A stretch of 64,000 nt of DNA. Origin: Liolophura sinensis (taxonomy: Eukaryota > Mollusca > Polyplacophora > Chitonida > Chitonidae). The position numbers and the translations under genes are program-made. A model generated the notes under the pieces. The model saw only the letters and a program-made list of their open reading frames with translations, searched no databases and had not been told where the DNA came from. This document shows positions 34,421-47,290 of the stretch, in pieces (the stretch's first letter is position 1; the number at the start of each line of letters is the position of its first letter). The stretch lies in the NCBI RefSeq assembly GCF_032854445.1, contig NC_088306.1, positions 26,695,764 to 26,759,763 on the forward strand, in the 5' to 3' direction.

Positions 34421-37400
34421 GTCCCTGATGTATCTATCATCCTCTCAGCCGAATTCAGGTGGTGGTAAAAGGAGAAGGACCTACTTGATTAATGAACAGG
34501 ACACTTTGCATGCTTTTATTGTTCTCTCAACTAGGTGTGAACAACAGCCGGCCTCTAAAATTCATCCTTTTGTGTTAAATAGGGCTTTACAAGGCGCAGT
34601 AGGTACTTTAAAAACCGTTAAAACGTTTCACTTTTGCCAAAACTTTGGCCACGGCAAGGGCTAATGTAAAAAGATAAACTGGTTTGTTTCCGATGCGGTA
34701 GTGAAGGCCATGATGGTTTCGACTGCAGCAGCATAGATAAGTGTTGCACTTGCAATGAAGATCACGTGACCTCCACTAACTGTCCGATTTTTGTTAAAGG
34801 AAATTAAACTAAAAATAATATATCTTATCAGAAAAGCCCGCAAACTGGCCTCGCTTTCTAATACTTCACTGCAGACTTAGCCATTGTGGTCAAGCGACCT
34901 ACAGCATCTGTTGCAACACAAACTTCCTTGACTTGGCACACTGGAGACGACAAACCTAGTTTTATCTCTTTTGAACCCTCTGCTCAACCCAAACCACCTC
35001 ACTACAATAAATAAAACCAGTAAATAATACGTACCAAACTAATAAACCTGAACCTAATCACTCCAAAAAAAAAATTCCAGAAATAAATCTAAAAATGAAC
35101 CTGATGGTGATAATACTAAACCTAGTGGGCCCACCGAACATCCCTCTAGGGCCACTGGGGATCCTGTTTAAACTTATAATCAGTTTAAATCGTTAAATCG
35201 TTAATCGTTAAATTGAGGACGTTGGTCCTTCATCAGATGTGGATACATCACCTCCACCAGGGTGATCTTCCAGCCGATCTGCGAGGATGGGTCGTTTACG
35301 GTTCCAGCATAAAGATAAACCTCCTATATGTCTCCCTCCACAATGTCTGTGTATGACAAAATTATACAACGGAATTGTCGAGGTCTTAAGGTAATTTTTT
35401 ATTGAAATAGCAAAGCTAGCCCAATCTTATTGTCCTTTGTCTTCAGGAAACTCACCTAAAGACATCTGAAAAAGATAAAATAACTCTTAAATGTTATTCT
35501 CTTACATTTTGTAATGAAGAACAAGCTGCAGGCCGCTCCTCTGTCTTCATAAATACCAATATTATTCACACATCCGGGTTCTGGCGCTTAGATCTCACTA
35601 TCACGGATCCATGACTTCTTCCGATTTTTTTCTTGGAGAGTGGATGATGATCTTTATGGCAGTGACCATTTACTTATTATCCTAAAACATCTCGCTTCTA
35701 CTTCTTTAGAACGTGTAGCTAGGTGGAAGTTCGATAAAGCAGACTGGATCGCATTCGAGATGGTCTATGAGACTGGTATCACATCAGAGGCTCTCCATGC
35801 CGCCGATGATCCTATATTAAAATTTAACGAACTTGTTTTACGAGCTGCCGATAGATCTATCCCTAAAACCTCGACAAATCCAAAATCCAAAAGTAAACCC
35901 TGGTATGATGAGGACTGTCGCAAAGCCATTAAGTACCGCAAAAAGGCCGAGCGAAATTTTAATATATGTCCGAATGATAATAATTTAAACTGGTCTCGGA
36001 TTTTTACAGCTAAGACTCGTCGATTACTCAAGTCCAAGCGACGATCTTGTTGGCCGAATTTCATTTTAGGCATTACGTCAAAAATACCTATCCTTCAAGT
36101 CTGCAACATGGTTCAGAAACTTCAGAGCAAACAAAACAAAGCGAAAATCAATCGTTTGAAGGACGGAGGTAACATATTGACTTCCCATATGGTATAGCTA
36201 AAAAAACTAGCTGAAACAATTTCTAAGGAATCTTCTTCTGGGAATTATGTTTCAGAGTTCCAACATATTAAACACCAGAAGGGGAAAGTAAATTGCCCTG
36301 TTCTACTAGAAAAACTGCATTAAGAAAGGCATAGAATATTATAAGTTTCTAAAACATTTATCACCTGAGCCACCTGAAACTCTCTTGGACTTGCTCAATG
36401 ACATTTGGATGACTGGTAATTTTCCACCCTCAAGCAGGGACGCGTGTATCATCCTGGTTCCCAAACCGGGTAAGGATCATACTGATCCGTGTAATTACTC
36501 TTAGATCCTACCAACTGTGTGTGTAAGACTATGGAACGGATGATAAATGATAGACTTGTTTGGTTTCTTGGAACCAACGAGTGACTCTCTACTATACAAT
36601 GTGGCTTTCGTCAAGGTAGATCCATTTGAAACCTTTATACGTGATAGTTTTATTATTAATGAGCATATGGTGTCGATATTTGTTGTCCACTATTTATGTC
36701 TGAATTTTTATCTCATCGCCATTTTAAGGTACGAGGGGAGTCCCCTCTTTCTGATTCTAATGACCAACACATGGCTGTTCCTCAGGGTAGTTTTTTTTAT
36801 CATCAACTCTGTTTAGCATCAAAATGATTTGCTTGGCCAAAACGTTGACATCGGGCACAAATGGTTCTTTATATGTTTATAATTTTTTTTATATGCTACC
36901 GAGCTAAAAGGATGAATAATATCGAGTGTCAGTTGCAGCTTTGTCTTCATAAAATCGAGAAATAGGCAACTGCGAACGGCTTTAGATTTTCCTCGTCTAA
37001 AACCGTAGATATGCATTTTTGTAATAAACACAAACTTTATCTTGGCCCTGAGATTAAATTTTGATAGTAAACAGATTAAAATTGTTATAGAAACTACATT
37101 TTTGGGTATAATATTCTATAATAAATTATGTTTTATACCCCATGTTGAGATGCTTAAAGGTAAATGTACAAAGGCTCTCGACATAATTAAGGTCGTGTCT
37201 AGCATTTATTGGGGTGCTGATCAATCTGTGTTATTAAATCTATATCGTTCTCTGGTGAGATCTAAATTGGACTATGGGCCCATCATTTACGGTTCCGCGA
37301 GGAACTCCGTTTTAGACATTACTTCAAAAACACCCATGCGTAAAGTCTGAAACATGGTTCAAAAACTTAAGGACGAAAGTGAAGCATTTGAAGGATGGAG

Positions 37401-39304
37401 AGAACATATTAACTTTCCACCTGATATAGCTGATAAACTAGCTGAAATAATTTCTAAGAAATCTTCTCCTGAGAATTATACTTCAGAGTTCCAACATATT
37501 AAAAAACAGAAGGGGGAAATTAAATTGCCCTTCTTCTAAAAAAATATGCATTAAGAAAGGCGCATGATACTGCATGTGGTCCTGACAACGTATATTACAA
37601 GTTTCTAAAACATTTACCGCCTGTGCGACTTGGGACTATTTTGGACTTGCTTAAGGACATTTGGATAACTGGTAATTTTCCACCCTGAAGCAGGGACGAG
37701 CGTCAGTTGCACCTTTGTCTTCACAATATCGAGAAATAGGCAACTGAGAACGGCTTTAGATTTTCGTCGTCTAAAATCATAGGTATGCATTTTTGTAACA
37801 AACGGAAGCTTTATCTTAACTCTGAGATTAAATTTTGATGGTGAACAGATTAAAATTGTTATAGAAACTAAACTTGGGGTATAATATTCGATAATAAATT
37901 TTTATCTCATCGGCATTTAAAGGTACGAGTGGAGTCCCCTCTTTCGAATTCTAATGAGCACCAACTTGTGAGAAAACTTTGACATCGGGCACAAATAGTT
38001 GTTTATATATTTATAATTTCCCTATACCGGTATGTTACCGAGCTAAAAATATGAATAATGTCGTGCGTCAGTTGCAGCTTTCTCTAAATAAAGTCGACAA
38101 ACGTTGTTTTTTGTAGCTTTAAAATCTCACCAGTAAAGAGTTTTTACGTAGAGGCAAATGGAACTTATTTGTATAACCGACGTATAAAACTAAGCCTTCA
38201 GTATGCTACAAAGATTAAATCTTATCCAACAAACCCTGCCTACGACTGTGTTTTTAATTCATCACATATAGATAAATTTAATAAAATTCCCAATAAGATC
38301 ATTTCGTTCTGTCTTCGTACATGGGACCATATTGTGGGAGATAACATCAAGCTAGTGGAAATAGATCAGTTGTCTTTTCCGGAATCTTCTCCCTGACCTC
38401 TTCCACAACCTAAATGATATTTGATCTACATAAGTATAACAAATCCTCTTACAGTTCAGCAAAGTTTTGCTGAAAGCAAGGCCAACGATGCTGATTATAA
38501 ATTTATATACACCGATGAGATAAAGGATGGGGACAGAGTTGTGGCTGTCTTAGAACAGCAAGTCTTTTCGTTTCGTCTGTCATCCTTTTCTTCAATATTC
38601 TCTGCCAAGGCCAGGGCTATGCTACTGGCCTTGTCATATGTTTCTTCTCGGCATGCCCAGGGGGCAGCTATATGTAATGACTCGCTCTCTCGCTCATAAT
38701 ACATTTAAAAATTCACTGATACTTGAATTGTTAGCCTTACACAGAAAAAAAAAATCAAAAGCGGCAAAGATATATTCTGTTGGATACCGAGTCATATTGG
38801 TATTCACAGAAACACAGTCGTAGACGGGAAAGCAGAGGCTGCCCTCAATAAACCCATATCAAAAATTAAAATCCCGTGTACTGATTTTCAATCAAACATT
38901 CTCAAATATATTCCTCGCCTTTGGCCGGGTGAATGAGACCTTCACGTCCATTGCAGAGTGTTCGCCCTGTCATTGGCGTTAATTTGTATACGCACGGTAT
39001 GTCTCGTAGAGATCAAGTAGTTTTAACGAGGTGTCGTATTGGGCATTCCCGTCTAACTCACAATTTTATTCTTGATGGGGGCTCTGCCCCAGAGTATTTT
39101 GGATGTGATACTGAAAACGGCATGAATCATATCATGGTTGACTGTGTAGATTTGCCCCATGTTTGGCAATGATTCTACAGGCAAATCTATATATGATTTG
39201 TTAAACAGCATCGCTGGAGATGTTGTCATGAAGTATGTGAGGGCCATTTGCCTATATCATAAGTTATAAATTTAAATGCATGCAGCTTTCACTCACCGGT
39301 CTGG

Positions 39305-39490
39305 ACCAAAGTGTTGAAAAGTGAAAACTGTTGATTGCCTCTCTTTGTATGATTCCGTCGTATATGTATTTTCGCACTTTATACACTTTTAGTTCTTTGA
39401 CGGTTTGTGTTGGGAATTGACCTTGCGATTATTTTCCTGGAATGTTCTTATTAGTTGATGGGTGGTATACGAATGTTTGTTTCGACGCAA
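39305..39490 (+). repeat. Dispersed repeat R-B, 3' part, abutting LINE copy B
   Basis: GTGAAAACTGTTGATTGC, TTTTCGCACTTTATACACTT, GACGGTTTGTGTTGGGAATT, GATGGGTGGTATACGAATG, and TTCGACGCAAAGATT: the 3' two-thirds of R-B directly after the LINE 3' UTR. Confidence 0.75.
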
Positions 39491-39499
39491 AGATTTTGC

Positions 39500-39585
39500 C
39501 CAGTTTCGTCCTACCACAATACTGGCCGCCGTCATATAAGTGAAATATTTTTGAGTACGGCGTAAAGTACTAATCAAATAAATGA
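39500..39585 (+). mobile_element. SINE1 3' fragment
   Basis: CGTCCTACCACAATACTGG, hairpin CGCCGT (39527-39532)/ACGGCG (39557-39562), AAGTACTAATCAAATAAAT tail. Confidence 0.85.
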
Positions 39586-40124
39586 AAAATTCAAATCATG
39601 TGTTTTGTACTTTTGTACAGTATTGTACTGAGAACGTTGATATTGTATTAATTATAAAAATGTAATATTACATTTTGCAATTTCTTTTATGGAAAGTTAT
39701 CTAAGAGTAAAAATCTGCTCTGTTATGTATATGTCTTTGAATTGTCTTTGGAATTAAGATTCTAGTAAACAAATTTGTTGAGAATTTAAGGTAAGTAATT
39801 AAATTTAACCACAAGTAGAGGTGTCTGCATTAACATTTTATGTCAAATGCCCCTTTGCTTAAGTGTTTCCAGTTTGAGTTATTTGATATAAGGATGCCGT
39901 AAACTAATTCTCCAGTGACGGCATCACTTTTTGACAATATGGTGAGGCTAGCTACCTAGTTTGATTAGCAGTTCTCTAAAATAATTCACTACAATCATGT
40001 AAATGCTGCATCGTAATACAATCATGGATAAAATTTCAAAATTGTGCACCTCAAAAGAAGAATTTCTTTTGATTGGAAATGTCTCATTTTATGTGTGTTA
40101 AAGGTAGCCTGTTTTATAATTGTG
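39586..40124. other. No feature seen
   Basis: Unrecognised DNA. Confidence 0.4.
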
Positions 40125-40265
40125 AGAGCCCGGGGAAAACCCACGACCGTCCGCAGTTCGCTGACACACCTTCCCACGTACGGGTGCAAGCTAGCATGGG
40201 CACAGTGACCACATTGGTGAGAGGTTCCGCGTCATTGCATCGCGCTGCCACACTAATCACAGAGG
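40125..40265 (-). mobile_element. SINE1, head and body only
   Basis: GAGCCCGGGGAAAACCCACG, CCTTCCCACGTACGGG, GCTAGCATGGGCACAGTGAC and ACATTGGTGAGAGGTTCCG match the SINE1 body and head in minus orientation. The tail is missing. Confidence 0.75.
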
Positions 40266-40269
40266 TAAA

Positions 40270-40375
40270 TTGACAGGAGGCCGTATTTTACCGGTTGCTT
40301 GTGACCGTTAGCCAGCCATGACGTATGCTCTGCTTTTCCCTCTATGCTGTACCTCTTAGTTATATATTACCTACA
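40270..40375 (+). repeat. Dispersed repeat R-A copy
   Basis: GACAGGAGGCCGTATTTTAC, CGGTTGCTTGTGACCG, and TCCCTCTATGCTGTACCTCT in R-A order. Confidence 0.65.
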
Positions 40376-40492
40376 TATTGCATGTATGTTTGCTGCCGAA
40401 TGCTACTAAACTTGTCCACAGTTTTCATCACATTTAATACACAACCACAGTAAGAAACCAAATATAAGGACAGTCCACACAGGTGACTATGT

Positions 40493-40592
40493 ATTTATTT
40501 GATTCGTGTTTAACGAAATACTTAAGAATATTTCACTTTGTAGGACAGCGGTCAGCATTACGTTGGGAGGAAACCACAGGCGGCTAGGGTAC
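40493..40592 (-). mobile_element. SINE1 3' fragment, decayed
   Basis: TATTTATTTGATTCGTGTTT, then TTAAGAATATTTCACTTTG, AGCATTACGTTGGGAGGAAA. The stem arms are lost. Confidence 0.75.
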
Positions 40593-42559
40593 GTTTTTGA
40601 TGTCCTACTATGCAAATGATGAAAACATTCGGGTACATTGTCTTCATCAAAGACGCAGTACGTGTCAAAAGAGAATTAACCAGTTGACGGTCTGTTGGTA
40701 TTTGTAGTTATTTACTTATTTTTATGGGTGTTCACATACACGGTCACATGACATTTCACAAAGCATGATGTACAGTGATGATGCATAGAAACAAAGAAAT
40801 GCCAAACTTGCAAAGTAATACCCCATGTCCACGAGGCCTCCTTTCGATTTATCTCCTTTTTTGTGGTTTCTGACACCTTTTGTAACAATCGTCTAATGGC
40901 TAGTTCAACTGTTGACGCAGGAATTTATTGGTTTAAAGTACTATCTGAGCAGGTGCACTGTTTTGGCATAATAAAACATATGCTGCATTATGTGATCTTG
41001 GATATCGGGACTTATCAGCTCTCGAGTTAACAGTTCTATGTTTCCCATCTCGGGGCACTCACCACCTGTATACATTCATCATATGTATGCAGATTTGTTA
41101 TTCGTGTGCGTCCCGGACGCGTCAAATATTCCCATATATATGCATTCACCTTTATAAGAGGAATAAGTAGCCTACGTCCCATCAGCATTTATATCCACAC
41201 TGACAGAAAAGCCACCTGTCAATTCGCAGAATAACTGCGTACACCCTTTTCTAGGACTCGCGTGACATATGACAACAGAATCTGCAAGATTAATTCACCA
41301 TTAGACGGGCAACAGGTGTCCTTTATATCCCTAATTAATTTGTAGCTAATCTATTATTACAGATCGGCACAGCTTGGCACGGCTTTTTGCTTTTCATACG
41401 GAAACTGGTTCTCGTCAAGAGAATCGTGAATCATTTATGTGTAGGACGAATAGCGACTGATACGCTCTGGTGTGCCAGGAATCCTTGCTCCAAACCATTA
41501 TCCATTTTCATTCATCTTTGACAACAATAACTAGCCTAAGGTTTCACTGGATGTGCAATCTGTAATCCCAAATTGCAAAAAGATAGTTAAAATTGTTTTA
41601 ACGCTGGCCTTATTACTTTAGCACAGTGATATGAAGGTGGTGTTCTTGATAAAACAACTGGCTATAAAATACCTCAGATATGTGGACGTTTGTTTTTGCC
41701 AACATGTAAAGCCGTAAACTGTGTTGTTCCTGGCAGGTGCTAGTATCTTTCAACATTATTACTTTTGTATGTGCACTGCAACAGATCTTTACAAGGAAAA
41801 AAACATTCTTGGAATTCCTTAGTAGATTTTTTTGTCTTTTCTTTCGCTTTCATTTCAGGAAATAAATCGTGATTATTCATTTAGCAAAGAAACAATGTTT
41901 AAAAAGTCTAAAGTTAAAGTTAAGTTAAAACTGTGTACGTTTTACATTTGTGTTTATCACAACCCCATTCTGCAGAAACGCCTATGGCCTTAAAGGGTTA
42001 AATGACTTTAGATCTCAAACAAAAGATAAGACATTTTTTTGTCAAATGAAAATAATAGAACAAACCACGACAAAGGTTTAGAGAATGGCCCAAGAAGAAG
42101 CAGATAAAAAAATTCACTCCAATGACATTAACTGAAATTTATTAGAAGCCACTCGTCTAGAACCATTCAAAATACTGGTATCACACCTGACACAGAAGAA
42201 AACCATTAAAACTACGCCTACGTGTCTAACGAGTGCTGAAATGAATGAATTATTCAGGAGAACGTAACGGTCGCTAGGCATTTGCCTTCAGGGCGATTGG
42301 AACCCAAGGACAGTTTTTCACGTATTAAATATATTCAATCGCCTGACAGCTAGGCGATATCGGTTTGGATTTGGTGAATTATATATGATTACTTAAACAT
42401 CTCTAAGTGGTTTTCAATGCTATTCTTCATCTTCAGAGAAAAAAAAATGGTATTGGTGAAATGGGAAGTAGGACAGGTATAAAAACAGTGGTAGTTGGCA
42501 AATAATCAAAGAAAGCCTGTAAATTGACCTCAGTTAGGGTTTTAATCTCTTATTATATA
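40593..42559. other. No feature seen
   Basis: About 2 kb unrecognised. Confidence 0.4.
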
Positions 42560-42680
42560 GTACCCAGGAAAGGAAACAACATACAGAGTAAAACTATTGT
42601 GATAGTTGGTAAAATGCCACGCGTAACAGTTGAACTACAGACCCTTGCAAATTAAGTTCAGTTACGAGTTTATTCTGTTT
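42560..42680 (-). repeat. Dispersed repeat R-A copy
   Basis: CAACATACAGAGTAAAACTA, TTGTGATAGTTGGTAAAATG, CGCGTAACAGTTGAACTACA, and AAATTAAGTTCAGTTACGAG: R-A in minus orientation, diverged. Confidence 0.6.
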
Positions 42681-45299
42681 TTGTAAATACTTCGATAGTA
42701 ACACCTTGCTATGTTGCTATGACCGAAAATGCTTTGTTAAAGGTTTAACTTTAATGTTGCCAGGCACGGCGTGTATGATTCGGTGCGCCTGTACCTCGCA
42801 GCTAGCATCACCTACTAATTCGGCTTCTTATTCATTCGTTTAAGGGGTGTGGACTCCTTTGTTTCTTGTAGATATGTGTGTCACAATTAAGAAAGCCCTC
42901 CAGAGTAAGACAAAAAAAGAACTGCACATTCAGTGCCTTTATCGATTTCTCATATATCTGTTTTTTTTTCGCTGGGATAGATGTATATAAATTAATAGAT
43001 TGAACAACGAGTGTTATAAATTATACAATAAAAAGCGGAGAATATGCCGTGTAAATTAATTATTTAGTTATATATCCCCACAGTGAAGAATTTTGTTCAC
43101 ATAAACGATGGCGTTCGGGTTCAAGAATGAAGGAAGCAGGAACGCAAAGCGAAAACCAATAAGACTTGACAAGATATTTACGAACATTTCCACTTGCGCA
43201 GATGATGTTGGTAGAAGACACATAGTTCAGCATACGCAAGACGAATGAGTCACAACATGCGTCGCCCCACCCACAGAATCCGAGTGGGAATCTACAAATT
43301 TTCTGTGCAAGAACCAGTTTGAACGGCAATATCGCAGACCATATATGATAGCATATGATGTATACGTGGAGTGTGGAAAAGTTGGAGTAAATAAACCAGA
43401 ATTTTCCACCAAATCTTGAATTTCGAAAAAAAAGACAACTTAAATGTATATATGTCAATTACATCAACGCATCGGCTACAAGAACCTCCGCCATCATAAA
43501 GAGTCACGTTGCTAAGTATAAGTATCTGTTCACAGTTGCCTCCAGTCGCAGTTCACCTACGCGCATCAAACCTGAATCTAATCAGACGCCGCTAGTTGCT
43601 CACGATCAGAGGACGTTTCGACATAAGCGTTACGCATAGGTCGAAAGTGTCGAGTTGTACCCATTTGCTTACGATCGCAAGTCAGTCTACGCCCTGCTTT
43701 CAGGAGACGTAAACATACGAGCAGATCTGCTCGTGGTTCGTTGCTCTACGAAAACTTAAGCCAGAAAAATTGCATTACGTTTTGTTTGATATAAAAAAAA
43801 ATCAGTGTGATAAAATATTTACGCTTCGCTTAACACGTGTTTTTCGCTGATACAACGGTAAAGGTAAATGGCTTTGTGGTGATGAGCAAGGGTGAAAATG
43901 CTTGTCCCATAGAATGCTATAGGTTTGAAGTGTCTCCATTACAACTGGGGATGTTATCCATCACATTACAGTGTAAATTGCTCTGACAATCGATTTAGTA
44001 TACATATCAACACATATTCTTATTGTGCAGCACATAGCATAAGCGGTGATTACAATGGCCTGAAATCTGCTGGATTCATGTATAGCTGAGCCATGCGGTC
44101 TGGTTTTTTTTAGGAATGAAGCATGATTTGGTACATGTGAATTTAGCAGGTCATAATTAATGTGTCAAATACCGTTAGGGAAAAAAGGTTTTTGAATGTC
44201 CACTGAGGTTTGCTCCAAATCGATACAATATAAAATATTCTTCCCGTGGGAAAATTACACAGCAGTTATCTAAAAAAAACTGAATAAACAACGTAGAAGG
44301 TCAATAAATCACAATGAATTCCAACGCGTTTTCTCCTCTCGCGGATAAATGGCAGAATTATTGCGAGTGTATTATGTTGAGTTTCGTCCACAGAGTTTTA
44401 GCGTGCTGCTGCGGAAGTAAATTACACTTAAACATATCGTAAATAAAGGCCGCATCAAACGGGGCCTGTAAACCATTCAGTGGAGAAAACCGGTTATATG
44501 GTGGGAAAGGGACAAAGATTGACTGAAAAAAAAACACAGAGTTGAAAAGATCAAAGTAATACGTGAAACAAAAATAGGCTATCCCGGATGTTAACCAAGA
44601 CGTTAAATCTAAACCTACGTAATATTTGATTTCCCTCATGGCCATTCCTCTTTACAAGTCATTGAAAAAGTAATCCTTACCTCCCCTTTCTCATAAGCTT
44701 ATGCAGGGTTTTTTTGGCCACTGTTACATCGATTCTTTTGAATATTGTGACAAACACTTCTCGTACATTTCGCTATTGTGTTGTCCATGTAATATGCAAA
44801 ATGTAATCATTACCACACCGGGCTCTTGTAGGCAGTGTGGCTTAGCATGAGTGATGAGCTTATATGAAAAATACACTTAAAAAGTTCACTAACCTGAAAC
44901 TTGGAACAATCCTTCAGTATCTTTAATAAGCATGTAGGAAGCCCGCGAAACAAGTGTCGTTTATTCATAACGTAATACTGAAAAACAATAAAGAATGGAT
45001 GAATAATTGATAGCGTAGCGAGAATATATTGGAACCAGGAAACAGTTGCGGAAAAAATCGGCAAACGACTAATACAGACCATAATATCAAATTAAACACC
45101 ATTGTGGGAACTGAAACAACTGGCATTTCGGAATCACTTAACAACTGGATCATCTGCAGTCTTTAAGAATACAGATTATCGCATTCAAGCACGACTTTTA
45201 GTCGTGTGATACATGTAGTGTTTTACACTATGTATACTTTAAAACATACACAGGATTAGACTTTTAAACTATTGACAAAGGCGTGCAGTTTGAATATAA
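42681..45299. other. No feature seen
   Basis: About 2.6 kb without recognised genes or repeats. Short minus-strand frames show no domains. Confidence 0.4.
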
Positions 45300-45660
45300 C
45301 CCTAACCGAGGTAAGCTGACAAGAGGTCGTATTTCATCAGTTACATGTGACCATTTGTCAGCTGTCATACTGCCGTTGTTGCTTACTTCTAGACCAGTGA
45401 CGTCTAGTAAATTGCAATTAATATCACTGCATTCTTTTTATCTACTTCCGGATAAGCCATAGTCCTATTAGGCGTGTAAATTGGTACCATTTATGCATTT
45501 ACATGCACAGTTAGAATGAAACCCTGACTGCGTTAAAATGGTAAGAGGCAGTAGTTTGTCGGTTACATGTGACCATTTGTCAGCTATCACACTGTCGTAT
45601 CTGCCCTGGTTTTACTGTCTGTGCTGTATTTCTTTACTTATATACTATACCAATATACTT
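45300..45660 (+). repeat. Dispersed repeat R-A: one partial and one full copy in tandem
   Basis: A partial 3' half (CCTAACCGAGGTAAGCTGAC, CAGTTACATGTGACCATTTG, CAGCTGTCATACTGCCG) runs to about 45390. A fuller copy follows: CTAGACCAGTGACGTCTAGT, TTGCAATTAATATCACTGCA, ACTTCCGGATAAGCCATAG, GAATGAAACCCTGACTGCG, GGTTACATGTGACCATTTGT, CAGCTATCACACTGTCG, TTTTACTGTCTGTGCTGTA. It is the best reference copy of R-A here. Confidence 0.8.
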
Positions 45661-45834
45661 TAGGATTTTATTCCATCTGTCCATATTAACATAAACTCAA
45701 CTCAAACATCACCAAACACCATAACCTAAGCGGATTTAGGTAAAAAAGACGCAGTAAAATGAAATCCAAAGTTGCAAAATTGACATGCATATCTTCAAAA
45801 ATCAATGCGTTAAAGGAGACGCTGTATTTATGTT

Positions 45835-46110
45835 GACACTTCTAATCTATGCGTTGAAACAGAGATTCTGATACCATAATAATACCAAGGCAAACTCCCT
45901 AAATGACGTACAACACAAGCCACTAAAGAACTAAGAAACCATATAAAGTACGAAAATAGGACTGAATAATGCAATCAGAGAAGCAATCAACAGTTTTCAA
46001 AGATGTTGGAAAGACGCAGGGTATGTTCTAGGCGAAAGAGTGAGTTAAATAAGGATTCAAATCGTGTACCATGCTAGTTTACAAGTTGTCATTCAAATAA
46101 AATATGTATC
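45835..46110 (-). repeat. Dispersed repeat R-B copy
   Basis: On the minus strand: CTAGCATGGTACACGATTTG, CTTTCGCCTAGAACATACCC, GAAAACTGTTGATTGCTTC, TTTCGTACTTTATATGG, TTTAGTGGCTTGTGTTGTAC, and TTTCAACGCATAG. Confidence 0.75.
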
Positions 46111-46569
46111 ACAGTTGGGTTTTGGGCTGAAACAGTTGAAATCGATGTGATGATCTAATTCACACGGGCAATATACGTTCCCTACCGCCCCTATATAACT
46201 ACTAATGCTCATACTGGTTTCAACCGAATATAAGCGGGAAGAAAGGAAAATTTAGCCAAAAGTTTTGCCTTGAGCGCAAAATACCTTGAAGTTCATCTGT
46301 CCATATAGAGCAAAACTAGTGAAATTTGGTAGTAAACTTTATTGTCAATGTCCCATCTTTCTGGTGTACGCGCACTAGACATCATACCCGCCACACCCTG
46401 ATGCCTCTCTCAACCCTCACCTTACATATCCATTTTCACTGGGGGCACTGTGAAGGGCCAGAGAACAACGAAAAAGCGTGTGGCAGGCCTATTGTGGAGA
46501 GTATTAGGCGTAACATCGTGTTACTCCTGTCTTTTACTCTGTTCATCACATACTATATAATCTACAGGC
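46111..46569. other. No feature seen
   Basis: Unrecognised DNA left of the endonuclease fragment. Confidence 0.4.
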
Positions 46570-47290
46570 CTTGTTCCCACCCATAGAAACCGACTTTTTT
46601 ATCGAAGTAATTACAAATCGGTTTCTCAGTTTTACGCTTTAATTCTTTAAAAGAAGATTTTCGTATATGTAAATGTAGAGCGCTGGGATATTTTATGTAT
46701 ATGATACACCCGGAAGTGATCGCTGATATGAGATAGAATAATTCCAGATCGACGACTGTGTACATGGAAATGCATGAATACATCGTCTATTAGGGTAGCC
46801 GAGTTAGATTTCACTCTGGTGGGCTTGGTTATCTTCGGGAAGAAGTAGTGAGATTTCATCGTAACACTAAATTCTTTCGTACGGCGGTGATTGCTGGCTT
46901 TCAATAAGTCTATATTAAAATCACCCATTAGCAGGCAATGCCATTCCCCAGCTTGTATTACATTAAGTGAGTTTGAGATACCATTATGAAAGTCATCAAC
47001 ACTTCTGTGGTCTGTAAAAAATCCCAACGATAAACGTTTTATTTTCTATCCTTATCTCGACAAAAAGAGATTCACATTCATTGGATATACCGGACAAACC
47101 ATCTCTCACTGTAAGATCGGTAATATTCCCTCTTATGTACAAAACTAGAACTTCGACTTTTCGGGTGTCGCGAGAGGAAACAACAGCCGCATAGCCGAAA
47201 ATTGTAATCAGTTGTTCGGTAGTTAGATCTATCCAACTTTCTGACACGCCGATCAAGGAAAATCTTAGCTACAACGCTCCTGTAAAAGCC
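46570..47290 (-). pseudogene. APE-type endonuclease fragment of a CR1/L2/Jockey-like LINE
   Basis: Two minus-strand frames together cover an apurinic-like endonuclease domain. 47256-46996 has IGVSESWIDLTTEQLITI, VLYIRGNITDL, ESLFVEI and FIVGIFYRP. 47027-46647 has HCLLMGDFNIDLLKASNHRR, ITKPTRVKSNSATLIDDVF and SHISDHFRVY. The catalytic Glu (SES), the Asp-Phe-Asn (GDFN), the Asp of LIDDVF and the final SDH are all present, so the active-site residues survive although one frameshift separates the halves. The GDFNIDLL, ITKPTRV and SATLIDDVF blocks point to the CR1/L2/Jockey group, distinct from the RNase H-bearing LINE elsewhere in the window. No reverse transcriptase follows on the 3' side, so this is an isolated fragment. 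Confidence 0.82.

Larger units (their letters stand above)
33628..39270 (+). mobile_element. I-group LINE, copy B, rearranged and internally deleted
   Basis: Plus-strand LINE, truncated by about 170 bp at the 5' end. It has a 5' UTR (33628-34130, including hairpin 33673-33709) and ORF1 start relics at 34420-34620. A deletion then leads straight to the knuckle motif FCQNFGHGKG near 34637. The ORF2 start CAATGTCTGTGTATGACA lies near 35341. The endonuclease is mostly deleted but keeps SDH near 35661. The pre-RT block (ADWIAFEMVYET, KPWYDEDCRKAIKYRKKAE) lies at 35740-35950. RT pieces include SKTVCMHFC-like segments in three partly overlapping copies (36900-37070, 37698-37890, 38035-38100). A linker (38130-38400), RNase H (38490-38690, with CNDSLS) and GMSRRDQVVLTRC near 39000 follow. 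The internal repeats show recombination between related copies. It ends in the 3' UTR without the terminal hairpin, next to R-B. Confidence 0.88.
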
